From NCBI GenBank assembly GCA_937872225.1, contig CALMRZ010000092.1, positions 1 to 50,411 on the forward strand: a DNA stretch of 50,411 nucleotides. The letters run 5' to 3'. The position numbers were made by a program, and so were the translations under genes. This DNA is from an uncultured Spirochaetota bacterium. GTDB lineage: Bacteria > Spirochaetota > UBA4802 > UBA5550. Below are positions 44,021-50,411 of the stretch, in pieces (positions within the stretch are counted from its first letter, which is position 1; each line of letters starts with the position of its first letter). Under the pieces are notes generated by a model. The model had not been told where the DNA came from and ran no database searches. It was given only the letters and a program-made list of their open reading frames with translations.

Positions 44021-45067
44021 TCAGGCAAGCTTGCGGGCAAGACCGCCGAGGATATCCATCACCTTGTCAGCCAGGGGCACGGTGAGGGTGCCGGTACCGC
44101 AGCTGGGCGTTATGATGGACTGATTGATGATATCGCTTTCGCTGATCCCCCTCCGGGCCAGCTTTTTGACCACCGCGTAAAAATTCGCTTCAACGTCCCC
44201 GGCGGTTGCCTTTTCAATCTTTTCCTTGAGGGTCGGCACAACGCCCCAGGCTATGCACTTCCCGTTCTTCAGGTAGCCGGGCAGATTGCGCGCGTTGAGG
44301 AACTTGTCGGCAATGATGTCGTCGGTGGCATCGAAATTGATGATATCCAGGTCCAGGCCAGGGTCCAGCAGTTCGTCCCAGTCGGCGTTCCCGCAGCAGT
44401 GGGTGGCCGCGAGCCCTCCCTCGGCATGGATCCCCTGGATTATTTCCTTGAATGATCCGGCAATCTGGTTTTTGTCCACGGAATAGAATCCCGAACCGAT
44501 GATGGACAGCGACGGCTCATCGAAGGAGATGATCACCGTCCCCAGAAACTCCTTCAGTTTTCGAACCTGCCACCGCGCGTTCATCGTGCAGCTTTTTACT
44601 ATGGCGTCAAAGAGATCGGGCTTGTACAGGGCATACTTGCCGTCCGTGACATCCGTCATGAGGCCCAGCGTCAGGGGACCGGTGGTCTCCCCCTTGAGAG
44701 CCAGGGCTCCGGCGGCCTTTCCTTCTTTCAAAGCATCGATGAAGCACCCGAAGCCGGCGGCATGCTTTTCATCCAGGCCGAAATAGTCCACGTCGTCCTC
44801 GATTACCTTGGTGTAAAAACGCTCCAGCTCGCCGGCTATGTCGCGGGACGTGTCAAAGCCGAGCTTCCTGTTCTCCTCGTCCAGGTGCAGGCAGGGAAGG
44901 CTCCTGCTGAACTGCACGTTCATGTCCTCATAGAATCCCCGCCGGGGGAGCTGGGGCCACGCCGGTATCTGCGTCAGCGTGTCGAACACGAGCCTGCATG
45001 CATCAACCGCTTCCGTATGGGGGAAGCTCCCTATTATGGTCGCAGCGCCGCCTGGGTGTATATTCAT
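44021..45067 (-). CDS. MetE/UROD-superfamily protein (cobalamin-independent methyltransferase-like)
   Basis: TIM-barrel protein of the UROD/MetE-like superfamily. ATIIGSFPHTEA at the N-terminus and LALKGETTGPLTLGL fit. Zinc ligands of MetE-type proteins are seen as HCC (LAATHCCGNADW) and the final Cys in IITPSCGTGTL. At 348 aa only the catalytic barrel is present, not the two-barrel MetE. I start at ATG 45067 behind AAAGGTG; the upstream extension of 30 residues is doubtful. Such proteins move methyl groups from corrinoids or folates, or from thiols. The acceptor is unknown. No SAM or cobalamin riboswitch is visible upstream. Confidence 0.8.
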   Translation of the reverse strand: MNIHPGGAATIIGSFPHTEAVDACRLVFDTLTQIPAWPQLPRRGFYEDMNVQFSRSLPCLHLDEENRKLGFDTSRDIAGELERFYTKVIEDDVDYFGLDEKHAAGFGCFIDALKEGKAAGALALKGETTGPLTLGLMTDVTDGKYALYKPDLFDAIVKSCTMNARWQVRKLKEFLGTVIISFDEPSLSIIGSGFYSVDKNQIAGSFKEIIQGIHAEGGLAATHCCGNADWDELLDPGLDLDIINFDATDDIIADKFLNARNLPGYLKNGKCIAWGVVPTLKEKIEKATAGDVEANFYAVVKKLARRGISESDIINQSIITPSCGTGTLTVPLADKVMDILGGLARKLA

Positions 45068-45427
45068 CGGTTTCACCTTTTCCGCTTTATCGCTGTCAAT
45101 AAACCGCCATGAAAAATTTTTGTAAATAATATTTTTCTCTGGGTCCGCCGCCGTCATGGGCGCTGGCGCGAGTTGCAGGATCTGTACACTTTATTTTAAA
45201 TATATATCAAAGTTATCATCAGATAAAAAATTTTCCGCAAAAATATTGACAAAAAGATTATGTCGTTTTCAGTGGAAAAAGAATGTCATGATGGATGGTC
45301 CATCAAACCGGTGAACACCAGTCTGGCCTATGGCTATCAGGGCTGGGATATACGATATATTGAACAATGCCCGTGTTACAACGGGCATTGTCATGTCCGG
45401 GCATCCACGGGTACTCCCCCGCGTTCC
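45068..45427. other. intergenic region with hairpin
   Basis: It contains a TTGACA at 45245-45250 (plus strand), a perfect hairpin at 45364-45391, and a 59-codon open frame (45260-45439) with four Cys that lacks a ribosome binding site. AT-rich between 45100 and 45260. No supported gene. Confidence 0.45.
45364..45391 (-). terminator. hairpin past the small membrane protein gene
   Basis: ACAATGCCCGT (45364-45374) and ACGGGCATTGT (45381-45391) pair perfectly over 11 bases with a six-base loop. It lies 37 bases beyond the stop of the minus-strand gene at 45428. No T run follows, so it may protect the 3' end or act with Rho. Confidence 0.4.
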
Positions 45428-45790
45428 TCATCGCGTTGAAAATTCCACCCTGCCCGTGCGCACGTGGACCTTAACCGCCGGCTGCATATAATACCGCGTC
45501 GTCTTCGCCGGGTAATCTGTTTTCATCACATAGTACCAGTCACCGTACCTCAGCAGATGCAAGGTCAACGGCCTGTCTTTTCTGTATCGAACGGTGCCAT
45601 GCCCGGGAAGGTAAGGCGTTGCCAAGGCAATTGCGTCAGCAGGCTGTATCGTTGCATCCGGGACATGGGTGGCATGGTCCGTGATGTAGACCGGTTCTGT
45701 ATAAAAAAAGAAGAAAAAGACAAAGGCGGCCGCAATCATTAATATAACAGCCGATAGCAACGAAACGGTAATCGTTATAACCGGTCTCAT
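45428..45790 (-). CDS. small membrane-anchored protein, 120 aa
   Basis: One long hydrophobic segment (ITVSLLSAVILMIAAAFVFF, residues 7-30) followed by about 90 extracytoplasmic residues, including PADAIALATPYLPG and GDWYYVMKTDYPAKTTRYYM, a pattern like small PepSY-type domains (a DAI.A motif followed by W-Y-V strands). The family is uncertain. It lies 81 bases downstream of the CmpB-HD gene on the same strand. Confidence 0.65.
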   Translation of the reverse strand: MRPVITITVSLLSAVILMIAAAFVFFFFFYTEPVYITDHATHVPDATIQPADAIALATPYLPGHGTVRYRKDRPLTLHLLRYGDWYYVMKTDYPAKTTRYYMQPAVKVHVRTGRVEFSTR

Positions 45791-45871
45791 GGCATGGCTA
45801 CAGGCTGGTTGCCGGGAAAGCGCCCGCGGCGCCTGTCATGACGTGTGCAATAATTCCCGCGCATAAACGAG

Positions 45872-47113
45872 TCAGTTCCTCGCCCTTCGGGGATTGCGGA
45901 ATTTACCGGTTTTTCTGCTCCGCTTGAACTCGTCAATGAACTCCTTTGACGACAGGTATTTGTCCGCGAATGTCACGATATACGATTCCTTGTACTTGGG
46001 CGGGACCAGGGTGAGGGGCCACATGTGCTTCACGATAATATCCTTCTCAATGTCATTGAGCTTGAAATACTTTTCCGCGTTAGACAGGGCTATCCGCGGG
46101 TGCTCAATGCCGTGGTACTTGTCCCGGTGAAGGTCAGGCTCATCGTGGTTCCGCCAGTCATAGAGAAAAAAATCATGGAGAAGCGCGCCCCTCGTCGCCG
46201 AGCGGTAATCGAGCTTCAGGTACTTGCAGGCCCGGTAGGTGAAATAGGCGACATCCCGCGCGTGGGCATATATCGAGGAATTATGGTGAAAAAAGCGCTT
46301 GAGCTTCATGAACTCCTCGTGTTTGTAGATATCATTGATGATATCGTAGAACTCCTTCTCAAAGGGCTTCCTCCCCTCCAGGTCCATCATGATCTTGGTC
46401 TGTATTGATTTCATAAAGGTGCTGATCCTGCTTCGGATTTCAACATTAATATTTTTATCGATGTACCGGTCCAGGTCGGGGAAGGCCGACCTGAGACGCT
46501 TGAAGGAATCGAATATCTTCTCGATCTCAACATTGCTCAGATTGAAGTATTCCGAATAGAGATACGCGATTGTTCTCCTGAACGCCGTTATGGATGTCAC
46601 CGACATGACGAAATCGACAATGCCGTACACGGCGAAAACCGCGGCCGCGCCACGGACCAGCGTGTCGTCAAGGGAAACGATATGGCGCACGACGAAGGGG
46701 TTTATCATGGTGACGAATACGAAGGCAAAAATTGTCCAGAACGCCGAAAAGAGAAGGCAGATCCTTCCATGGAGATTAAAAGCATTGTCGGAATAGTCCC
46801 ACAGCTTCAGCTTGAAAATTGTCTCAAACAGATATCCTACAACATACTCCACCATGGTGAGGACAATGCCGTATACCAGCAATTTGACAAGGACGCCATA
46901 GGGTTGCAGAAAGTATTCCAGCAGCATGATGAATGCCGCGCCGAAACCGTAAATGGGAACAAAGGGCCCGTGTAAAAACCCGGCATTGATGAATTTTTTC
47001 TGTTTTGAGGAGCGATAAACAACCTCGATGAGCCATCCCATGAATGAATAGACCGCGAATAGAATAATACCGTTATACAGGCTGATGCTGCTATATATGG
47101 TACTGTCGTCCAT
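45872..47113 (-). CDS. fusion of CmpB-type membrane domain (PF06541) with HD-type hydrolase domain
   Basis: Residues 1-190 have five or six membrane helices and the motifs FMGWLIEVVYRSSKQKKFIN, AGFLHGPFVPIYGFGA and TMVEYVVGYLFE, typical of the CmpB/YcxB-like family once called putative ABC transporter type IV. Residues 270-400 hold an HD-type metal site: H in SIYAHARDVAYFTY, HD in GALLHDFFLYDW, H in KYHGIEHPRIA and IIVKHMWPL, then D in FADKYL. HD domains cut phosphoesters such as nucleotides. In other bacteria the two families are usually separate genes. AAGCAGCA precedes the ATG. The fused protein suggests a membrane-tied phosphohydrolase; function unknown. Confidence 0.82.
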   Translation of the reverse strand: MDDSTIYSSISLYNGIILFAVYSFMGWLIEVVYRSSKQKKFINAGFLHGPFVPIYGFGAAFIMLLEYFLQPYGVLVKLLVYGIVLTMVEYVVGYLFETIFKLKLWDYSDNAFNLHGRICLLFSAFWTIFAFVFVTMINPFVVRHIVSLDDTLVRGAAAVFAVYGIVDFVMSVTSITAFRRTIAYLYSEYFNLSNVEIEKIFDSFKRLRSAFPDLDRYIDKNINVEIRSRISTFMKSIQTKIMMDLEGRKPFEKEFYDIINDIYKHEEFMKLKRFFHHNSSIYAHARDVAYFTYRACKYLKLDYRSATRGALLHDFFLYDWRNHDEPDLHRDKYHGIEHPRIALSNAEKYFKLNDIEKDIIVKHMWPLTLVPPKYKESYIVTFADKYLSSKEFIDEFKRSRKTGKFRNPRRARN

Positions 47114-47382
47114 TAGTGCTGCTTCCCATAAAGCATAGTTATACTCTTCTCCCTAAAGGAGTCATAAGCCGCAACATAGTTTTGATTGCCAATGGCATAG
47201 TATGGTTACAATATCCATACATAATTTTATTAAATATTTTCCGGATTTTTATTAAGAAGAATACTATAAAGAACAGGGGGCAGAGCTTAAAAATGTGTTT
47301 AGTATTCTATCGTAATTACGGGAGAAGACAGTTCCAGGGACGCATCCCCATGCGAGATGCGGATGCCGCAACAAATCGCATT

Positions 47383-48351
47383 TTATTGCTTTCGTAATTT
47401 TCCATTGATATACTGGCCGGTCTTTTCCGCGTTGATCGTAACGCCGTCCTTTTCATAAAATGTCCAATTGCCGTTCCGTCTTTCATTGACATAATCTCCG
47501 GTCGCTTTTACTTTCCCGTTCGAGTAATACTCGGTGAAGCGGCCGTTTCTCAGGCCCATGGTGAAGATCCCCTCATATTTCAGCTGCCCATTCCGGTAAT
47601 ACGATTTCCAGCTGCCGTTCTTCCTGGGATCGTGGGCGAGGCCGTTCATGATGCCTTCACCGGCGAGGCGTCCCTGACTGTAGATCCAGCAGGGGCCGTC
47701 TATCATGCCGTTTTTCATCGTGAGCTTTTTCGTGACCTTCTTGTACTTGTCGTAATACACCCACACGTCTGCCTGCAGTCCGTTCCGGTATTCGCCTTCG
47801 GAATCGAGCCATCCCTCCGGCGAAAAGGAACGCCATACTCCCTCCATGACGCCCTCGGCATAATTTCCTTCCATGTACTTATTGCCGTTGTTATGGTACA
47901 GGGTCCATTTTCCCGTCTTCTTGCCGTCCGCGCACTGTCCCGCCATCATCTTCTGGCCATTGGGGTAATTCATGAAGCAATCGCCGTTCAGCCGGTCGTT
48001 TTTGAATGTTTCATGGCCCTTGACGGTGCCGTCTTCGTAATATTCGATCGAAAGCCCGTCCTTTTTCCCGTCCCGGTATTCCTCTTCCTTGAGGAGGGAG
48101 CCTTTTTCAGAAAAATGCTTTTTCTTGCCGTGGATTTTTCCGTTTACCAGGGGCGTTTCTGACTTGAGCGTGCCGTTCGGATACAGTTCTTTTATTATTT
48201 CCTGCGTCGGCGGTGCCGTGTTATTGGAATCTGATCCATCTTCTGCGGAAACGGCGACCCGGATATATCTCCCGTATGCAGGATACCATACCGCGCTGCA
48301 GACAACAACAAGCAGTATCCCCCGGGCGATAATGCCCATACATCGTATCAT
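47383..48351 (-). CDS. MORN-like (YwqK type) repeat protein, exported
   Basis: After a signal segment (GIIARGILLVVVCSAVW) the rest is a series of about ten units of roughly 23 residues with the pattern Y-NG-L-E-Y-dG-k-G-W-Y, for example LYPNGTLKSETPLVNGKIHG, EYYEDGTVKGHETF, YHNNGNKYMEGNYAEGVMEG and YYSNGKVKATGDYVNERRNG. Such MORN-2 proteins, sometimes labelled YwqK antitoxins, are surface or periplasmic repeat proteins with no known activity. ATG 48351 is chosen behind GGAGGGAC; the 71 codons upstream in frame are low-complexity and AT-rich. Confidence 0.85.
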   Translation of the reverse strand: MIRCMGIIARGILLVVVCSAVWYPAYGRYIRVAVSAEDGSDSNNTAPPTQEIIKELYPNGTLKSETPLVNGKIHGKKKHFSEKGSLLKEEEYRDGKKDGLSIEYYEDGTVKGHETFKNDRLNGDCFMNYPNGQKMMAGQCADGKKTGKWTLYHNNGNKYMEGNYAEGVMEGVWRSFSPEGWLDSEGEYRNGLQADVWVYYDKYKKVTKKLTMKNGMIDGPCWIYSQGRLAGEGIMNGLAHDPRKNGSWKSYYRNGQLKYEGIFTMGLRNGRFTEYYSNGKVKATGDYVNERRNGNWTFYEKDGVTINAEKTGQYINGKLRKQ

Positions 48352-48671
48352 GTTTCGTCCCTCCGTACGATGAAAACAATCCTTGATAGAATATATATCA
48401 ATCCAAAAGATAAAACAAAGTATGTGATAAAAATAATGCAAAATAAGTAAATAAAAAAATATGCCCTGCGATAATATTTCACGCGGCACTATCATTCTCC
48501 CGGCACGGGTGCTTGATGCAGGATCCGGTGTATTTTGATCCCCCGAAGTGCACCCCTCCCCCATCTACCGGACTTTGTATATAAAATTAATTTGACACAT
48601 TCCGCACAATACCAACCATGATCATGGACAATGCCTACAGCGGCATTGCAGATTAGAACCCGGGTGATACC
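48352..48671. other. divergent region between the MORN gene and lysS
   Basis: AT-rich 48380-48480. On the plus strand TTGACA (48592-48597) may serve lysS, with a weak -10. A perfect 12-base palindrome CCATGATCATGG lies at 48616-48627 and a hairpin CAATGCC/GGCATTG at 48629-48648. No gene is supported. Confidence 0.5.
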
Positions 48672-50156
48672 ATGGAAGAAGAAAACAGTCTGATAAAAAT
48701 CAGGAAAGACAAACTCAATGAAATACGAAGCGAGTTGAACATCAATCCTTTTCCGTATAACTATACGGTAACGCACCACTCATCGGAAATTATCAAAAAC
48801 TTCGACGACAGCGCGCCCTCCGAAGCGGAAGTGAGCGCCGCCGGCCGCATTATGACCGTCAGGGAAATGGGCAAAGCCAGCTTCTGCACCATCCAGGACC
48901 GGGACGGCAGGATACAGATTTACGTCGCGATAAACAATGTCGGGGAACAGAACTACAAGCTCTTCAAGAAGCTGGACATCGGGGACATCATCGGCGTGAA
49001 GGGCACCGTCAAAAAGACCAAGACCGGCGAGATCAGCATTTTCGCAACGTCCCTGACGCTCCTCTCAAAGAGCATACGCCCCCTGCCGGTTGTGAAGGAA
49101 AAGGACGGCGAGGTCTTCGACGCCTTCGCCGACAAGGAGCTCCGGTACCGGAACCGCCACGTGGACCTGATCGTCACCCCGGGAGTGAAAGAGACCTTTA
49201 TCAAGCGTATTGCCATCATCAAGCATATAAAGAAAATCCTCGACGGCAAGGGATTTTACGAGGTCGAGACGCCGGTCCTCCAGCCCCTGTACGGCGGCGC
49301 CTCCGCATCGCCCTTCACCTCGCGGCACAATGCCCTGGACATGACCCTCTACCTGCGCATATCCCTTGAGCCCTATCTCAAGCGCCTCATCGTGGGCGGC
49401 TTCGACCGCGTCTACGAAATAGGCAAGTGCTTCAGGAACGAGGGGATCGACCGGACGCACAACCCAGAGTTCACGATGCTCGAACTCTACCAGTCATACG
49501 CTGATTTCACCGACATGATGGCCATCACCGAGGAGATCATCGAGCAGACGGCCATCGCCATCACCGGCGGCACCACGATAGCCTACGAAGGGAAGGAAAT
49601 AAACCTGAAGACCCCCTGGCGGAGGCTCAAGGTCGTTGATGCCCTGAAGGAATATGCCGGCCTCGATGTCATGGCAATGAGCGACGCTGACCTGGCCGCA
49701 GAGGTGAAAAAAACCGGCGCCGAGATCAAGGGGGATTTCATATGGGGCCTCGCCATAGACGAGCTCTTCAAGCAGCTGGTGGAGGAGAAACTGGTCCAGC
49801 CGGTGTTCATCACGCACCACCCGGTTGAAACCACGCCGCTGTGCAAGCCGGACTACAGCGACGAGCGGTTCCTCCAGCGGTTCGAGCTTTTCATCAACGC
49901 GACGGAGATAGCCAACGCCTACAGCGAATCCAACGACCCGGTGTTCCAGCGCACGACACTGTACGAGCAGTCCCTGCGCCGCTCCGTTGACGAGGAAGCG
50001 CCCCCCATGGACGAAAACTTCGTCCAGGCCATTGAAACGGGCATGCCCCCCACCGGGGGCCTCGGCATCGGCATCGACCGGGTGGTGATGCTCCTCACCG
50101 GCGAGACATCTATCCGGGACGTGCTGCTCTTCCCGACCATGCGGCCCCAGGATTAA
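48672..50156 (+). CDS. lysS: lysyl-tRNA synthetase, class II
   Basis: Charges tRNA(Lys) in the cytosol. The N-terminal OB-fold for the anticodon is residues 50-150 (AAGRIMTVREMGKASFCTIQ). The catalytic domain shows motif 2 as FRNEGIDRTHNPEFTMLE and motif 3 as GLGIGIDRVVMLLTGETSIR, both as expected for LysRS. YGGASASPFTSRHNALD is also specific. Length 494 aa is complete. ATG 48672 follows CGGGTGATACC. It has no clear terminator downstream. Confidence 0.97.
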   Translation: MEEENSLIKIRKDKLNEIRSELNINPFPYNYTVTHHSSEIIKNFDDSAPSEAEVSAAGRIMTVREMGKASFCTIQDRDGRIQIYVAINNVGEQNYKLFKKLDIGDIIGVKGTVKKTKTGEISIFATSLTLLSKSIRPLPVVKEKDGEVFDAFADKELRYRNRHVDLIVTPGVKETFIKRIAIIKHIKKILDGKGFYEVETPVLQPLYGGASASPFTSRHNALDMTLYLRISLEPYLKRLIVGGFDRVYEIGKCFRNEGIDRTHNPEFTMLELYQSYADFTDMMAITEEIIEQTAIAITGGTTIAYEGKEINLKTPWRRLKVVDALKEYAGLDVMAMSDADLAAEVKKTGAEIKGDFIWGLAIDELFKQLVEEKLVQPVFITHHPVETTPLCKPDYSDERFLQRFELFINATEIANAYSESNDPVFQRTTLYEQSLRRSVDEEAPPMDENFVQAIETGMPPTGGLGIGIDRVVMLLTGETSIRDVLLFPTMRPQD

Positions 50157-50411
50157 GGAAGAGCGGAAAAAATTTATTTTGTTTCACCACAACACTACTT
50201 GTATCCGTAGTTTGCTCCGTGGTATTATATGTTTCTGTGCGTCCCTCCTGCATGCACCTTCGGGCAAGCGACATCACGCCGCCGTACCGGCCACTCATGT
50301 ACCGACAGTCACTGTATACTCCGCTGTCCCCCTGCGGGGTCATGTATTAACTGATGAATAGTTTTCATCAACCCCCTTCCCCGTCCGTTCCCACTTCATG
50401 TACCTGCGAAC
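50157..50411. other. intergenic region at the right edge
   Basis: No gene is supported. It contains a degenerate GC-rich repeat at 50323-50346 and a hairpin TGATGAA/TTCATCA (50352-50372 approximately). Confidence 0.4.
50323..50346. repeat. GC-rich hairpin repeat, single copy
   Basis: It reads GCTGTCCCCCTGCGGGGTCA then TGTA, close to the left arm at 12338-12368. A degraded partner may be at 50251-50275 (CATGCACCTTCGGGCAAGCG), but this is not certain. Confidence 0.55.

Noticed and set aside
45068-45427. A SAM or cobalamin riboswitch upstream of the MetE-like gene
   Set aside because: A few bases such as CCGGTGAACACCAG looked suggestive, but none of the conserved cores of these riboswitches is present.
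45260-45439. A 59-codon Cys-containing frame in the gap upstream of the MetE-like gene
   Set aside because: There is no ribosome binding site, a TTGACA sits only ten bases before the ATG, and the frame spans a hairpin and the 3' end of the opposite gene.
47114-47382. A 93-codon plus-strand frame between the CmpB-HD gene and the MORN gene
   Set aside because: Low-complexity and AT-rich, with no ribosome binding site; treated as non-coding.

Overview
The window looks like chromosomal DNA of a diderm (Gram-negative-type) bacterium with a GC-rich core genome. Lipoproteins with clear lipoboxes, FadL-type and other outer-membrane beta-barrels, a LolA-like chaperone with LolD/FtsX-type ABC parts and a class I adenylate cyclase fit an environmental spirochaete (Leptospirales-like) best. 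That placement is inference from gene content; there is no rRNA gene here to settle it. I see no tRNA or rRNA gene, no CRISPR array and no intact insertion sequence.

Layout. 1-5110: possible tail of an upstream gene, then a 1440-residue lipoprotein on the minus strand with a strong terminator and a 600-base AT-rich divergent region. 5111-7026: a PlsC acyltransferase and a membrane-anchored alpha/beta hydrolase with a Cys nucleophile. 7027-7548: a repeat island holding a broken DUF559 gene. 7549-10831: larE-larB-larC, which build the nickel-pincer nucleotide cofactor, followed by a corrinoid adenosyltransferase. 10831-14079: two related exported proteins separated by a nested repeat element. 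14185-20535: a TetR regulator and a likely trans-envelope lipid or lipoprotein transport operon (LolA-like protein, two FtsX-type permeases, LolD-like ATPase, beta-barrel). 20697-21947: a FadL-family porin. 22042-24248: three minus-strand genes including an amidohydrolase with a Cys-rich insert. 24472-31157: minus-strand leuS, an EIIA(Ntr)-like gene, a CoA-transferase, a zinc-ribbon protein and a frameshifted hisF. 31384-37595: EthD-like protein, small lipoprotein, geranylgeranyl-reductase-type flavoprotein, charged protein and class I adenylate cyclase. 37941-44004: lon, a ComFB-like protein, nitroreductase, PepF-type peptidase and a STAS-like protein. 44021-50156: MetE-like protein, small membrane protein, a CmpB-HD fusion, a MORN-like repeat protein and lysS.

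The strongest unexplained structure is in the DNA between genes. Short GC-rich hairpin repeats occur four times as inverted pairs (7032-7110, 12338-12614, 24286-24364, 33961-34153). In two of these pairs a different, MITE-like element with TGTCAT...ATGACA ends lies inside. Other structured intergenic pieces are a predicted three-way junction at 27174-27264, a long palindrome at 29551-29623, and a terminator with an overlapping alternative hairpin at 37664-37715. The best candidate for a functional system is the TetR-controlled LolA/ABC/beta-barrel operon at 14185-20535, which reads like a complete inner-membrane to outer-membrane route.
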